A stretch of 64,000 nt of DNA from CAIWHR01 sp963726775 (GCA_963726775.1 CAVSDL010000009.1:779356-843355), one strand, 5' to 3'. Positions 51,930-63,382 are shown, numbered from the stretch's first letter. Notes: generated by a model from the letters alone, not told the origin. Made by a program: numbers and translations.

Positions 51930-54521
51930 TCACAGCGTACGGGAAACCTCGACGATTTCGTACGCCTCCAGCTGGTCGCCCTTCTCGATGTCGTTGAAGT
52001 TCTTGATCGACAGCCCGCACTCGAAACCGCCCTTGACCTCGCGCACGTCGTCCTTGAAGCGCTTCAGCGATTCGAGCTCCCCATCGTGGATGACCACGTT
52101 GGCGCGCAGCACGCGCACGCGCGAACCGCGTTTCACCGTGCCATCCAGCACGTAGCACCCGGCCACCGTCCCGACCTTCGAAATCTTGTAGACCTCGCGA
52201 ACCTCGACCAGCCCGGTCTGGCTTTCCTTCTTTTCCGGCGTAAGCATGCCGGAGAGCGCCGCCTTTATCTCGTCGACCGCGTCATAGATGATGTTGTAGT
52301 TGCGAATGTCGACGCCACTGTGCTCGGCCAGCTTGCGCGCAGCCACGTCGGCGCGCACGTTGAAGCCGATGACCACTGCCTTCGAAGCAAGCGCGAGATT
52401 GATGTCCGATTCGGTGATGCCGCCGACCGCGGCATGGACAATATTGACCTTGACCTCGTTCGTCGACAGTTTGGTGAGCGCCTGCGTCAGCGCCTCGTAG
52501 CTGCCCTGCACGTCGGCCTTGACGATCAATGCCAGCGACTTGATCGCGTCTTCGGCCATCTGATCGAACATGTTCTCGAGCTTCGCGGCCTGCAGCTTCG
52601 CGAGCTTCACGTCGCGGAACTTGCCCTGGCGGAAAAGCGCGATCTCGCGCGCCTTGCGCTCGTCGCCCAGCACCATCACGGTTTCGCCCGCCAGCGGCAC
52701 GTCGGACAGCCCCTGGATTTCAACGGGAATCGCGGGACCCGCGGCCGGCACGCTCCGGCCGGTCTCGTCGGTCATGGCGCGCACGCGACCGAACACGGCG
52801 CCGGCGAGGACGATGTCGCCGCGCTTCAGCGTCCCCGAGTGGACCAGGACCGTCGCCACCGGGCCCTTACCCTTGTCGAGGCGCGATTCGATGACGATGC
52901 CCTTCGCCGGCGCGTCTTTCGGCGCCTTCAGCTCCAGCACCTCCGCCTGCAGCAGGATCGCATCGAGCAGCGCCTCGATGCCGGCGCCGGTCTTCGCGGA
53001 CACCGGGATGAACTGCGTCTCGCCGCCGTATTCCTCGGGAATGACGCCTTCGGCAACCAGCTCCTGCTTGACGCGATCGGTATTGGCTTCGGGTTTGTCG
53101 ATCTTGTTTATCGCGACAACTACCGGTACGTTGCCAGCCTTGGCGTGCGCGATCGCTTCCTTCGTCTGCGGCATCACGCCGTCGTCGGCCGCGACGACAA
53201 GCACGACGATGTCGGTGACCTTGGCGCCGCGCGCCCGCATCGCCGTGAACGCTTCGTGGCCCGGGGTGTCAAGGAATGTGATGACGCCCTTCGGCGTCTG
53301 TACGTGATAGGCGCCGATGTGCTGCGTGATGCCGCCCGCTTCGCCGCTCGCAACGCGCGCGCGGCGTATCGTGTCCAGCAGCGACGTCTTGCCGTGGTCG
53401 ACGTGACCCATCACCGTGACGACCGGCGGCCGCGGCTCGGGCTCGACGCTGGACGCCTCCGATTCGGCGAGAAGCGTATCCGGGTCGTCGAGCTTCGCGG
53501 GAATCGCCTTGTGGCCCAGTTCCTCGACCAGGATCATCGCCGTCTCCTGATCGAGCATCTGGTTGATCGTGACCATCTGACCGAGTTTCATCAGCGCCTT
53601 GATGAGTTCGGTCGCCTTCACCGACATCTTGTGCGCGAGATCGGCGACGGTGATGGTCTCGGGCACCGAAACTTCGCGGACGATCGGGCCGGCCGCCGCC
53701 TGCGCGCCGTCCTCGCCGCCCTCGTCGTCATGCCTGCGCGGACCGCCGACCTTCGGCTGTCGCCAGCCTGTTGCGGCGGCGCCTCCCGTCACATCGCCGC
53801 GCAGCTTGAGGGCGCGGCGGCGCGCCGCCTCTTCCTGGAACGCAGTGCCGCTCTTCTTGACTGTTCGCGCTTTTTCGCCGGGCTTCGCCGCCGGACGATG
53901 CAAAGTACCTTCGCCCGGCGCCTTGGCCTTCGCGGCGGGCGCAGCCGCCTTCGCTGCGGCCGCGGCTTCGGCTGCCTTGGCGGCCTCGGCCGCCACTGCT
54001 TCCGCCGCCGCCTTGGCCGCGGCTTCGTCGGCTTCCTTTTCCTTCTTGGTCTTGCGCTTGACCGCCTGCTGCTGCTTTTGCTGGATCTCCTCCTGCTGTC
54101 GCGCGATGAGCTCCTGGCCCTTGCGCTCCTCGGCGGCGCGTGCCGCGAGCTCCTCGGGCGTGATCAGAGGCGCCGGCGCGGACTTCGGCGCTTCCTCCAC
54201 CGCCGGCGCCGCTTCGGTTTCGTCGCGCTTGACGAATACGCGCTTCTTGCGCACCTCGACCTGGATCGTCCGCGCCTTGCCTGTCGAGCCGGCGGCCTTG
54301 ATTTCGGTCGTCTGCTTGCGCGTCAGCGTGATCTTCTTTTTCGGCTCGCCGGCCGCCCCATGCTGCTTTTGCAGGTATTCGAGCAGCTTGGTCTTGTCCA
54401 CCTCGGAGAGCTTGTCGCCCTCTTTCTTGCCGGCAACGCCCGCCTTGACAAGTTGCTCCACCAGCACGCCGGCCGGCATCTTGAGCTCTGTCGCAAATTG
54501 TTCGATCGTCGTATGCGCCAT
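51930..54521 (-). CDS. infB: translation initiation factor IF-2
   Basis: 863 residues. The N-terminal IF2 domain (IEQFATELKMPAGVLVEQLV) is followed by a long Ala/Lys/Glu-rich linker with coiled-coil character (about 150-300). The GTPase core has GHVDHGKTSLLD (about residue 372), DTPGHEAFT and NKIDK, and domains II-IV bind initiator tRNA. ATG 54521 is preceded by GGGAGAAG. The position after nusA is canonical. Confidence 0.97.
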   Translation of the reverse strand: MAHTTIEQFATELKMPAGVLVEQLVKAGVAGKKEGDKLSEVDKTKLLEYLQKQHGAAGEPKKKITLTRKQTTEIKAAGSTGKARTIQVEVRKKRVFVKRDETEAAPAVEEAPKSAPAPLITPEELAARAAEERKGQELIARQQEEIQQKQQQAVKRKTKKEKEADEAAAKAAAEAVAAEAAKAAEAAAAAKAAAPAAKAKAPGEGTLHRPAAKPGEKARTVKKSGTAFQEEAARRRALKLRGDVTGGAAATGWRQPKVGGPRRHDDEGGEDGAQAAAGPIVREVSVPETITVADLAHKMSVKATELIKALMKLGQMVTINQMLDQETAMILVEELGHKAIPAKLDDPDTLLAESEASSVEPEPRPPVVTVMGHVDHGKTSLLDTIRRARVASGEAGGITQHIGAYHVQTPKGVITFLDTPGHEAFTAMRARGAKVTDIVVLVVAADDGVMPQTKEAIAHAKAGNVPVVVAINKIDKPEANTDRVKQELVAEGVIPEEYGGETQFIPVSAKTGAGIEALLDAILLQAEVLELKAPKDAPAKGIVIESRLDKGKGPVATVLVHSGTLKRGDIVLAGAVFGRVRAMTDETGRSVPAAGPAIPVEIQGLSDVPLAGETVMVLGDERKAREIALFRQGKFRDVKLAKLQAAKLENMFDQMAEDAIKSLALIVKADVQGSYEALTQALTKLSTNEVKVNIVHAAVGGITESDINLALASKAVVIGFNVRADVAARKLAEHSGVDIRNYNIIYDAVDEIKAALSGMLTPEKKESQTGLVEVREVYKISKVGTVAGCYVLDGTVKRGSRVRVLRANVVIHDGELESLKRFKDDVREVKGGFECGLSIKNFNDIEKGDQLEAYEIVEVSRTL

Positions 54522-54555
54522 GCGCTTCTCCCGCGTCCGTTTCTTCGGCGTGTCC

Positions 54556-56091
54556 CTAGTGCTGCTGTCCCAGGGCCGGGACGGCCGCAGTCGCGTTCGG
54601 CGTTCCGTCCGTCGGCGCATCCTCGAACCAGTGCGCGCGCGCCTTCATGATCAGGTTCTGCGCGCGTTCGTCCGAAATGCCGGTGAGTTCGACGAGCTCG
54701 TCGCCGGCGAGATCGGCCAGCGCATCGCGCGTCGTGATGCCATTCGCGGCGAGTGTGCTCGCAATTTCGGTATCCATGCCCTCGAGACCGAGCAGGGCTT
54801 CGTCAACGTGCTCCACCGACTCCTCGCGGGCAATGGCCTCCGTCAGAAGCGCATTGCGGGCGCGGCTGCGTAGCTCGTTAACCGTATCCTCGTCGAATCC
54901 CTCGATCTCCAGCATCTCGTTGATCGGCACGTAAGCTACTTCCTCGAGCGAGGTGAAACCCTCGGCGATCAGGATGTCGGACACCTCCTCGTCGACGTCG
55001 AGCTTGTCCATGAAAAGCCGCCGCAGCCGTTCGCCTTCGGCCTCGTGTTTCTGCGACGATTCTTCGACGCTCATCAGGTTGAGTTCCCACCCCGTGAGCT
55101 CGGAAGCGAGCCGGACGTTCTGACCAAGACGACCGATGGCGATCGCCAGATTCTCCTCGTCGACGACGACGTCCATGCTGTGCTTCTCCTCGTCGACGAC
55201 GATCGAAGATATCTCGGCGGGCGCCAGCGCATTGATCACGAACTTTGCCGGGTCTTCCGAGAACAGGATGATGTCGACACGCTCGCCGGCCAGCTCGTTC
55301 GTCACCGCCGTGACACGCGAACCGCGCATGCCGATGCAGGTCCCCTGCGGATCGAGCCGCGGATCGTTCGATTTCACCGCGATCTTGGCGCGGATGCCGG
55401 GGTCGCGCGCAGCGGCCTTGATCTCGATCAGCCCTTCCTCGATCTCGGGAACCTCGAGCTCGAACAGGCGCTTCAGGAAATCAGGCGCGATGCGGGAAAG
55501 GATCAGCTGCGGACCCTTCGCCGTGCGATCGACCTTGGTGACGTAAGCCCGGATACGGTCCCCTACGCGCAGCATTTCCTTCGCGATCAGCTGGTCGCGC
55601 GGAATGATGCCCTCGATGCGGCCCGATTCGACGATCGCACTGCCGCGCTCGATGCGCTTGACCGTACCGGTCAGCAGATTGTCTTCGCGCTCGAGAAAGT
55701 CGTTGAGGATCTGCTCGCGCTCTGCATCCCGTATCTTCTGGAGGATCACCTGCTTCGCTGCCTGTGCGCCGATGCGGCCGAATTCGATCGGTTCGAGCGC
55801 CTCTTCGATCACGTCGCCGAGCTTGAGTTCGGGGTCGCGTTCGGCGGCATCCGTGATCGCGAGCTGGTACGCCGGCTCCTCGTGTTCCTCGTCGGGCACG
55901 ACGGTCCACCTCCGGAACGACTCGTAGTCGCCGGTCTCGCGGTCGATCGACACGCGCGCGTCGATTTCGTTGGGAAATCGCTTTTTCGTGGCCGAGGCCA
56001 GCGCCGACTCCAGCGCCGTGAAGACGATTTCCTTCGGCACGTTCTTTTCGCGCGCAAGCGCATCCACCAGCAGCAGCAGTTCGCGGTTCAT
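54556..56091 (-). CDS. nusA: transcription termination/antitermination factor NusA
   Basis: 511 residues: the RNA-polymerase-binding N-domain (MNRELLLLVDALAREKNVPKE), S1 domain (EDNLLTGTVKRIERGSAIVE), two KH domains (with GTCIGMRGSRVTAVTNEL) and two acidic C-terminal AR repeats. The ATG at 56091 overlaps the rimP stop (ATGA) behind GGAGAAAGG. NusA also acts at the rRNA boxA sites present in this window, and in E. coli represses its own operon through leader terminators; one is seen upstream of rimP here. Confidence 0.97.
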   Translation of the reverse strand: MNRELLLLVDALAREKNVPKEIVFTALESALASATKKRFPNEIDARVSIDRETGDYESFRRWTVVPDEEHEEPAYQLAITDAAERDPELKLGDVIEEALEPIEFGRIGAQAAKQVILQKIRDAEREQILNDFLEREDNLLTGTVKRIERGSAIVESGRIEGIIPRDQLIAKEMLRVGDRIRAYVTKVDRTAKGPQLILSRIAPDFLKRLFELEVPEIEEGLIEIKAAARDPGIRAKIAVKSNDPRLDPQGTCIGMRGSRVTAVTNELAGERVDIILFSEDPAKFVINALAPAEISSIVVDEEKHSMDVVVDEENLAIAIGRLGQNVRLASELTGWELNLMSVEESSQKHEAEGERLRRLFMDKLDVDEEVSDILIAEGFTSLEEVAYVPINEMLEIEGFDEDTVNELRSRARNALLTEAIAREESVEHVDEALLGLEGMDTEIASTLAANGITTRDALADLAGDELVELTGISDERAQNLIMKARAHWFEDAPTDGTPNATAAVPALGQQH

Positions 56092-56540
56092 GTCGCCTTT
56101 CTCCACTCGATCTTCGGGACCAGGCGCGCCCGGTCGATTTCCTCGAGCGGGACCGTCACCGTACCCTTGGCGGTTTCGACGCGTACGGCACCGTCGCAGC
56201 AGCCCCGCAGGACGCCCTTCAGCTTTTTCGCGCTTTCGATCGGCTTCACCAGCCGGAGTTCGGCCTCTTCGCCAGTGAAGCGGACGAAGTCAGCGGCCTT
56301 CTTCAGCGGCCGATCGAGGCCCGGCGATGAAACTTCGAGGCGGTCGAAATTCACGTCCTCGACGGCAAACAGGCGCGTCAGGTGATTGCTGACCTTTGCG
56401 CAGTCGTCGACGCTGACGCCTTTCGGCTTGTCGATGAACACGCGAACGAGCCGGCCCCCGGGAGAAGCCTCCCAATCGACCAGCTCGTACCCCAGCGGGG
56501 GGAGCGTCATTTCCAGCAATTCGCCCAGGTTCATTGCCAT
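56088..56540 (-). CDS. rimP: ribosome maturation factor RimP
   Basis: 150 residues: MNLGELLEMTLPPLGYELVDWEAS at the N-terminus, VFIDKPKGVSVDDCAKVSNHL, FDRLEVSSPGLDRPLKKAADF, then a C-terminal SH3-like domain (VPLEEIDRARLVP). It starts at ATG 56540 or two codons later at 56534. First gene of the rimP-nusA-infB operon, downstream of an intrinsic terminator in its leader. Confidence 0.95.
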   Translation of the reverse strand: MAMNLGELLEMTLPPLGYELVDWEASPGGRLVRVFIDKPKGVSVDDCAKVSNHLTRLFAVEDVNFDRLEVSSPGLDRPLKKAADFVRFTGEEAELRLVKPIESAKKLKGVLRGCCDGAVRVETAKGTVTVPLEEIDRARLVPKIEWRKAT

Positions 56541-56556
56541 GTGAAACCGTCGCTGC

Positions 56557-56586
56557 AAAAAAAAATGGGCTGTGCCCAGCCCATTT
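56557..56586 (-). terminator. leader terminator (attenuator) of the rimP-nusA operon
   Basis: AAATGGGCTG/CAGCCCATTT stem with a 4-base loop followed by nine T residues on the minus strand, ending 16 bp before the rimP start. A full terminator between promoter and first gene implies attenuation; E. coli rimP-nusA has leader terminators through which NusA acts. Confidence 0.88.
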
Positions 56587-56872
56587 CTCTTGTTTCTCCT
56601 GCTTATCGGGCGCGATTGTACCAGAAAACCCCGCATTTTTGAAGGGCATTTTGGCACCGCCGCCAAGTCAGGGGGTTGTGACCCATCCTGTCGCCTGCGG
56701 GGCGCGCGCTCGAGCGCCACGCAGACGCTACCCGCTGGGCCCGAGGCGCATGGTTCGACCCCGGGGCCGGCGGAGCCGGACGCGAAATCGTGCGCGGGGT
56801 GCTGGGTTCATTGTTAGGAGGAAGCCGCCGCCGCTGAGAACCGGTAGGCAGCCCGCCAATGGCAAGGGCCGG

Positions 56873-56914
56873 AACACAAAACAGCGAAGCCCGACCAAAT
56901 GGTGGGCTTCGCTG
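56873..56914 (-). terminator. second terminator downstream of the rRNA operon
   Basis: CAGCGAAGCCC/GGGCTTCGCTG stem with an ACCA/TGGT inner pair, then TTTTGTGTT on the minus strand. It probably backs up the hairpin at 57071-57109. Confidence 0.75.
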
Positions 56915-57070
56915 CTGGAGGATACTTTGGCTGCGGCCGCCGCTTCGCGGCTTGACGCTCGCTTCGCTCGCATCAGCCTTTGCCGCAATCGGCCCTGTTT
57001 GTTTGGCACGCTCTCATTTGAGGTCCGATTGTCGTACCGAAAGCAGGTCATCGGTCCTGACCGTCGATCA

Positions 57071-57109
57071 AAGCACAACGCCCAGCGGTGATGGCTGGGC
57101 GTTGTGCTT
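57071..57109 (-). terminator. rRNA operon terminator hairpin
   Basis: A perfect 16-bp inverted repeat (AAGCACAACGCCCAGC and its complement) around a 7-base loop, immediately after 5S. Only a short T run follows on the minus strand. Confidence 0.75.
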
Positions 57110-57116
57110 GGAGGGT

Positions 57117-57232
57117 GCCTGACGATGACCTACTTTCGCATGGGCAATCCACACTATCATCGGCGTGCCGCCGTTTCACGGTCCTGTTCGGGATGGGAAG
57201 GCGTGGTTCCAGCGGGCTATGGTCGTCAGGCG
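57117..57232 (-). rRNA. rrf: 5S ribosomal RNA
   Basis: About 116 nt. The 5' GCCTGACGACCATAG pairs with the 3' end CATCGTCAGGC. Internal CCCATCCCGAACAGG and GCGAAAGTAGGTCA are the usual conserved 5S elements. It is last in the operon; ends may be off by one or two bases. Confidence 0.95.
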
Positions 57233-57408
57233 TTGACTTGTCAGTAAGTCAGGAGTCAGAAGACAGCAACACCTGACCCGAGGGAAGAAGTAAAGGGAGG
57301 TGGATTGCGCAAACACCCTGACGCAAGCGCTGGGGATGCAGAGGACGTTGCTTCTTCTGACTTCGGTCCTCTGACTCCTGCACGCAGCGCGTCAGCGCGT
57401 AGTGTTAT
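57233..57408. other. 23S-5S spacer with inverted-repeat arms
   Basis: 176 bp. It contains an inverted pair: GTCAGGAGTCAGAAGACAG at 57246 and an inexact complement (TCTGAC...CTCTGACTCCTG) at about 57357-57380. The arms resemble those at the intervening-sequence ends inside 23S. Confidence 0.7.
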
Positions 57409-57744
57409 GGGGTCAAGCCGCACGGGCCATTAGTATCGGTTAGCTTAACGCATTACTGCGCTTCCACACCCGACCTATCAACGTGGTGGTCTGCCACGAC
57501 CCTTCAGGGGGCTCGAGGCCCCGGGAGATCTCATCTTCAGGCACGTTTCCCGCTTAGATGCTTTCAGCGGTTATCGCTTCCGTACATAGCTACCCGGCAA
57601 TGCGACTGGCGTCACAACCGGTACACCAGCGGTACGTCCACTCCGGTCCTCTCGTACTAGGAGCAGCCCCCGTCAAATCTCCAGCGCCCACGGCAGATAG
57701 GGACCAAACTGTCTCACGACGTTTTGAACCCAGCTCACGTACCA

Positions 57745-57777
<33 letters not shown>

Positions 57778-57782
57778 GGCTA

Positions 57783-57822
<40 letters not shown>

Positions 57823-57851
57823 ACCGCCGTCGATATGAACTCTTGGGCGGT

Positions 57852-57925
<74 letters not shown>

Positions 57926-58028
57926 TGTCCTGCTTTCGCACCTGCTCGCCTTGTCAGGCTCGCAGTCAAGCTTCCTTGCGCCATTGCACTATCAGTACGA
58001 TGTCCGACCGTACCTAGGAAACCTTCGA

Positions 58029-58074
<46 letters not shown>

Positions 58075-58333
58075 TACCATGCACGGTCCCCGATCCCGTT
58101 CCGGGACCCAGGTTAGAACCGCAATGACACCAGGCTGGTATTTCAACGTTGGCTCCACCCAAGCTAGCGCTCAAGCTTCATCGCCTCCCAGCTATCCTAC
58201 ACAGGTCCCATCACAGTCCAATGCAAAGCTACAGTAAAGGTGCACGGGGTCTTTCCGTCTTGCCGCGGGGAGATTGCATCTTCACAAACACTTCAACTTC
58301 GCTGAGTCTCAGGAGGAGACAGTGTGGCCATCG

Positions 58334-58424
<91 letters not shown>

Positions 58425-58451
58425 AATCAAGAGCTTGCACCCCATCATTTA

Positions 58452-58486
<35 letters not shown>

Positions 58487-59120
58487 GTCCACTTTCGTGT
58501 TAGCAGAGTGCTGTGTTTTTGTTAAACAGTCGCAGCCACCATTTCACTGCGGCCCCTCTCGGCTCCGGATGTACTCCTTCACCTACCAGGGGCGCACCTT
58601 ATCCCGAAGTTACGGTGCTAATTTGCCGAGTTCCTTCTCCTGAGTTCTCTCAAGCGCCTTAGAATATTCATCCTGCCCACCTGTGTCGGTTTACGGTACG
58701 GTCAACTCGAGACTGAAGCTTAGAGGCTTTTCCTGGAAGCAGGGTATCGCGCACTTCAGACCGGCAAGCCGGCCCTCGTCATCACGCCTCAGCTAAGATC
58801 CCCGGATTTGCCTGGGAACCACGCCTACACGCTTGAACCGGGACGTCCAACACCCGGCCGCGTTAACCTTCTCCGTCCCCCCATCGCATCTCGAACCGGT
58901 GCTGGAATATTAACCAGCTTCCCATCGGCTACGACTCTCGTCCTCACCTTAGGGGCCGACTCACCCTGCGCCGATGAACGTGGCGCAGGAAACCTTGGGC
59001 TTTCGGCGAGCGGGCCTTTCACCCGCTTTATCGCTACTCATGTCAGCATTCGCACTTCCGATACCTCCAGCAGCCCTCTCGAGCCACCTTCACCGGCCTA
59101 CGGAACGCTCTCCTACCGTC

Positions 59121-59570
59121 CAGGAATCAGAGGTCAGATGTCGGATGTCAGGCACGTCGCTTCGACTGCCTGCACATTCCGTTGAGCATCTTCGCTATCG
59201 CTTCGTACTCGTCACGCCAGCGCCGCCAATCAGCCGCACTCACGTAGTCGAGATCGAGGGCATAACGCAGCCACACTCGCATTTCATCCGCCGAACCAAT
59301 CGCTATCTGCAAATAACGACGTAACTCGGCTTGCGAATTTCCTGCCTTGCCCATGCCTTCGGCGATATTCGCGCATATCGACTTGCTCGCCCGCCGCAAC
59401 TGATCGGCCAGGCCGAACTGCTCGACGGACGGAAACACCAAGCTCGCCCGATGCAATTCGAGCGACACGGCGTATGCGCGTTTGAAGACTTCCAGACTTT
59501 CAAATTTCAGCAGAGCCATCGTGCACCCTTACTGACATCTGTCATCGGACATCTGAATTCTGACTCCTGA
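59121..59570 (-). other. 23S intervening sequence in helix 45, ORF-containing
   Basis: About 450 bp replacing the tip of helix 45. The flanking rRNA is conserved on both sides. The ends are complementary (CAGGAATCAGA and TCTGACTCCTG, one mismatch) and carry CAGATGTC/GACATCTG arms, so the insert forms a long stem suited to RNase III. It encloses the four-helix-bundle gene. Confidence 0.9.
59148..59519 (-). CDS. four-helix-bundle protein of the 23S intervening sequence (S23 type)
   Basis: 123 residues inside the helix 45 insert. The pattern FESLEVFKRAYAVSLELHRAS, FGLADQLRRASKSICANIAEGM, QAELRRYLQIAIGSADEM and WRDEYEAIAKMLNGM is the 23S-rRNA-intervening-sequence protein family, which folds as a four-helix bundle and forms pentamers with unknown function. 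It lies on the same strand as the rRNA, has AAGGG about seven bases before the ATG at 59519, and lacks frame damage, so it may be expressed from excised RNA. Its GC is lower than that of neighbouring genes. Confidence 0.9.
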   Translation of the reverse strand: MALLKFESLEVFKRAYAVSLELHRASLVFPSVEQFGLADQLRRASKSICANIAEGMGKAGNSQAELRRYLQIAIGSADEMRVWLRYALDLDYVSAADWRRWRDEYEAIAKMLNGMCRQSKRRA

Positions 59571-59650
59571 ACCCGCGATTTCGGTGCCTAGCTTGAGCCC
59601 CGTTACATCTTCCGCGCAGGACGACTCGACCAGTGAGCTATTACGCTTTC

Positions 59651-59682
<32 letters not shown>

Positions 59683-60078
59683 TGGCTGTCTGAGCCTTCC
59701 CACCTCGTTTCCCACTTAGCTAAGTCTTGGGGACCTTAATCGGCGGTCTGGGTTGTTTCCCTCTCGACGCCGGACGTTAGCACCCGACGTCTGTCTCCCA
59801 GGCTCGCACTCAACGGTATTCGGAGTTTGCAATGGCGCGGTAAGTCACAATGACCCCCGCAACCATGACAGTGCTCTACCCCCGTCGGTGATACCTGAGG
59901 CACTACCTAAATAGTTTTCGGAGAGAACCAGCTATTTCCGGATTTGTTTAGCCTTTCACCCCTACCCACAGCTCATCCCCTACCTTTTCAACGGGAGTGG
60001 GTTCGGCCCTCCAGTGAGTGTTACCCCACCTTCAGCCTGGCCATGGGTAGATCATCCGGTTTCGGGTCTACGCCTACC

Positions 60079-60111
<33 letters not shown>

Positions 60112-60185
60112 GCGCCTCCCCTATACGGTTAAGCTCGCTGGTAAACGTAAGTCGCTGACCCATTATACAAAAGGTACGCCGTCAT

Positions 60186-60334
60186 CCCTGCTTCAAAAGC
60201 TCTGCCTTGGAAGCAGATTGCAGATGTCAGATGCCGGATGTCAGAACAACCGCCGCCTCACGCGCTGCGGCTTTACTGACATCTGAAATCTGACATCTGA
60301 CATCCGCTTCAAGCGCAAAGCACTTGAAGCAGGG
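60186..60334 (-). other. 23S intervening sequence in helix 25, without ORF
   Basis: About 149 bp at helix 25. The outer stem is CCCTGCTTCAA/TTGAAGCAGGG. Inside lie CAGATGTCAGATGCCGGATGTCAG and the opposing ACTGACATCTGAAATCTGACATC arms, with about 30 nt between. The motif TTACTGACATCTG is shared with the helix 45 insert. It is too short for any gene. Confidence 0.88.
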
Positions 60335-60739
60335 ACTCCGACTGTTTGTATGCATGCGGTTTCAGGATCTATTTCACTCCCCTCCCGGGGTTCTTTTCGC
60401 CTTTCCCTCACGGTACTGGTTCACTATCGGTCGATCACGAGTATTTAGCCTTGGAGGATGGTCCCCCCATCTTCAGACAGGATTTCACGTGTCCCGCCCT
60501 ACTTCTCTCGCGCCTGGTTCCACAATGACCTCTTCAGTTACGGGGCTGTCACCCACTACGGCCGCCCTTTCCAGAGCGTTCTCCTGAAGTCATCGCTACA
60601 TCGCGACGGCTACTCCCGTTTCGCTCGCCACTACTCCGGGAATCTCGGTTGATTTCTGTTCCTCCGGCTACTGAGATGTTTCAGTTCACCGGGTTCGCTC
60701 TACCCTGCCTATGTATTCAGCAGAGAGTGACCCTTGCGG

Positions 60740-60771
<32 letters not shown>

Positions 60772-60872
60772 AATGCTCGTTTGCCAGCTCCCCGCAGCTT
60801 TTCGCAGGCTGCCACGTCCTTCTTCGCCTGTGATCGCCAAGGCATCCACCACATGCACTTAGTCGCTTGACC

Positions 60873-61181
60873 CCATAACACCAAGCACTGCTCCGCCGGC
60901 ATTACAGGTGTTTGCGTGTCAGAGGACAGAAGACAGAGGACAGAAGACAGAATAAAACCCCGTCTTCGCGCCACCATCGACCATCATCCAACCCCTACAA
61001 TCAACCCAATCTCACCCCTCCAGCCAGACCCCGGCTCGCGCCACGACCTGCCCGTCAGAGCAAGACCTTTACTTCTTCCACATTGTTAAAGAACAACCGA
61101 TCTTCCGGACTGGCAAAAAACCAGAACTAAACCGCCAAGCTTAGTTATGGTTTCTCTGTCCTCTGTCCTCTGACTCCTGAA
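60873..61181. other. 16S-23S spacer, 23S-proximal part
   Basis: 309 bp without genes. It contains a boxA at 61084-61095 and an inverted pair of purine/pyrimidine repeat arms (AGGACAGAAGACAGAGGACAG near 60916; CTCTGTCCTCTGTCCTCTGAC near 61154). Confidence 0.7.
61084..61095 (-). promoter_or_regulatory. boxA antitermination site (spacer)
   Basis: TGTTCTTTAACA on the minus strand, the NusB/NusE binding motif of rRNA antitermination, upstream of 23S. Confidence 0.85.
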
Positions 61182-61257
61182 TGGTGGAGCTGGACGGGAT
61201 CGAACCGACGACCCCCTGCTTGCAAAGCAGGTGCTCTCCCAACTGAGCTACAGCCCC
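61182..61257 (-). tRNA. tRNA-Ala (anticodon TGC)
   Basis: 76 nt with encoded CCA. Acceptor GGGGCTG pairs with CAGCTCC (one G-U); anticodon loop TTTGCAA; T arm GTCGG-TTCGATC-CCGTC. In the 16S-23S spacer as usual. Confidence 0.96.
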
Positions 61258-61315
61258 CTCCGGCTTTCCCCTAAGCGAAACCCGGCCGGCTCTGCAGCGA
61301 GCCGTAACCACATCC

Positions 61316-61392
61316 TGGTGGGTCTGGATGGACTCGAACCATCGACCCCCGCCTTATCAAGACGGTGCTCTAACCAGCTGAGCTACAGGCCC
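61316..61392 (-). tRNA. tRNA-Ile (anticodon GAT)
   Basis: 77 nt with encoded CCA and anticodon loop TTGATAA. The acceptor 5' strand reads GGGCCTG against CAGACCC, giving a C-A mismatch at the fourth pair where GGGTCTG is usual. Otherwise a normal spacer tRNA. Confidence 0.94.
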
Positions 61393-61530
61393 CTATCCGA
61401 CAGGGCACACTCGCCCTTCCCGCAACAACCGATAAGCGTGAGCACTGAAATACCCAGGCCAGAAGTGCCAGAGCCGCGACCGAATCATTTTACTGACTCC
61501 TGGCCACTGACTCCTGACTCCTGATACCGA

Positions 61531-63064
<1,534 letters not shown>

Positions 63065-63382
63065 AAAGCTCGATCTCTTACAAAGCAACTCATTCGACGT
63101 TGGCCCCATCCCAAACCCAAAAGCTCTCGCCTCCAGATCCAGAACAAGACTCAAGCCCCCAACCCTCGCAGGCCAGAAGCTCGCTTAACATCGCGTGAGC
63201 ACCCGAATTTCCTCAGCCTCCATCCACCACACCAGCTCGCCGTTTCCAGCTCACCAGCCCAGCAAACAAAGGCACCCGGATACCCCAGCACCCACACTTA
63301 TCGGTTGTGATTTGTTAAAGAACAGGCGGCTTCGCAGAACCCGCACATTGGCCCGGCGGGAGAAAAGCAGCAGAGAGGCGCG
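63065..63382 (-). promoter_or_regulatory. rRNA operon leader
   Basis: 318 bp between the P1 promoter and 16S. Only one motif stands out, the boxA at 63313-63324; there is no gene. Confidence 0.7.
63313..63324 (-). promoter_or_regulatory. boxA antitermination site (leader)
   Basis: TGTTCTTTAACA on the minus strand, identical to the spacer copy at 61084-61095. Confidence 0.87.

Larger units (their letters stand above)
56541..57116. other. rimP leader and rRNA operon trailer, no genes
   Basis: Non-coding. It holds, in minus-strand order, the rRNA operon hairpins at 57071-57109 and 56873-56914, an unassigned stretch that must contain the rimP promoter, and the terminator at 56557-56586. ORFs here have no coding signature. 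Confidence 0.6.

Noticed and set aside
52086..54650. 854-codon plus-strand ORF opposite infB
   Set aside because: Shadow of infB, low-complexity Arg/Leu/Asp pattern, no conserved motif.
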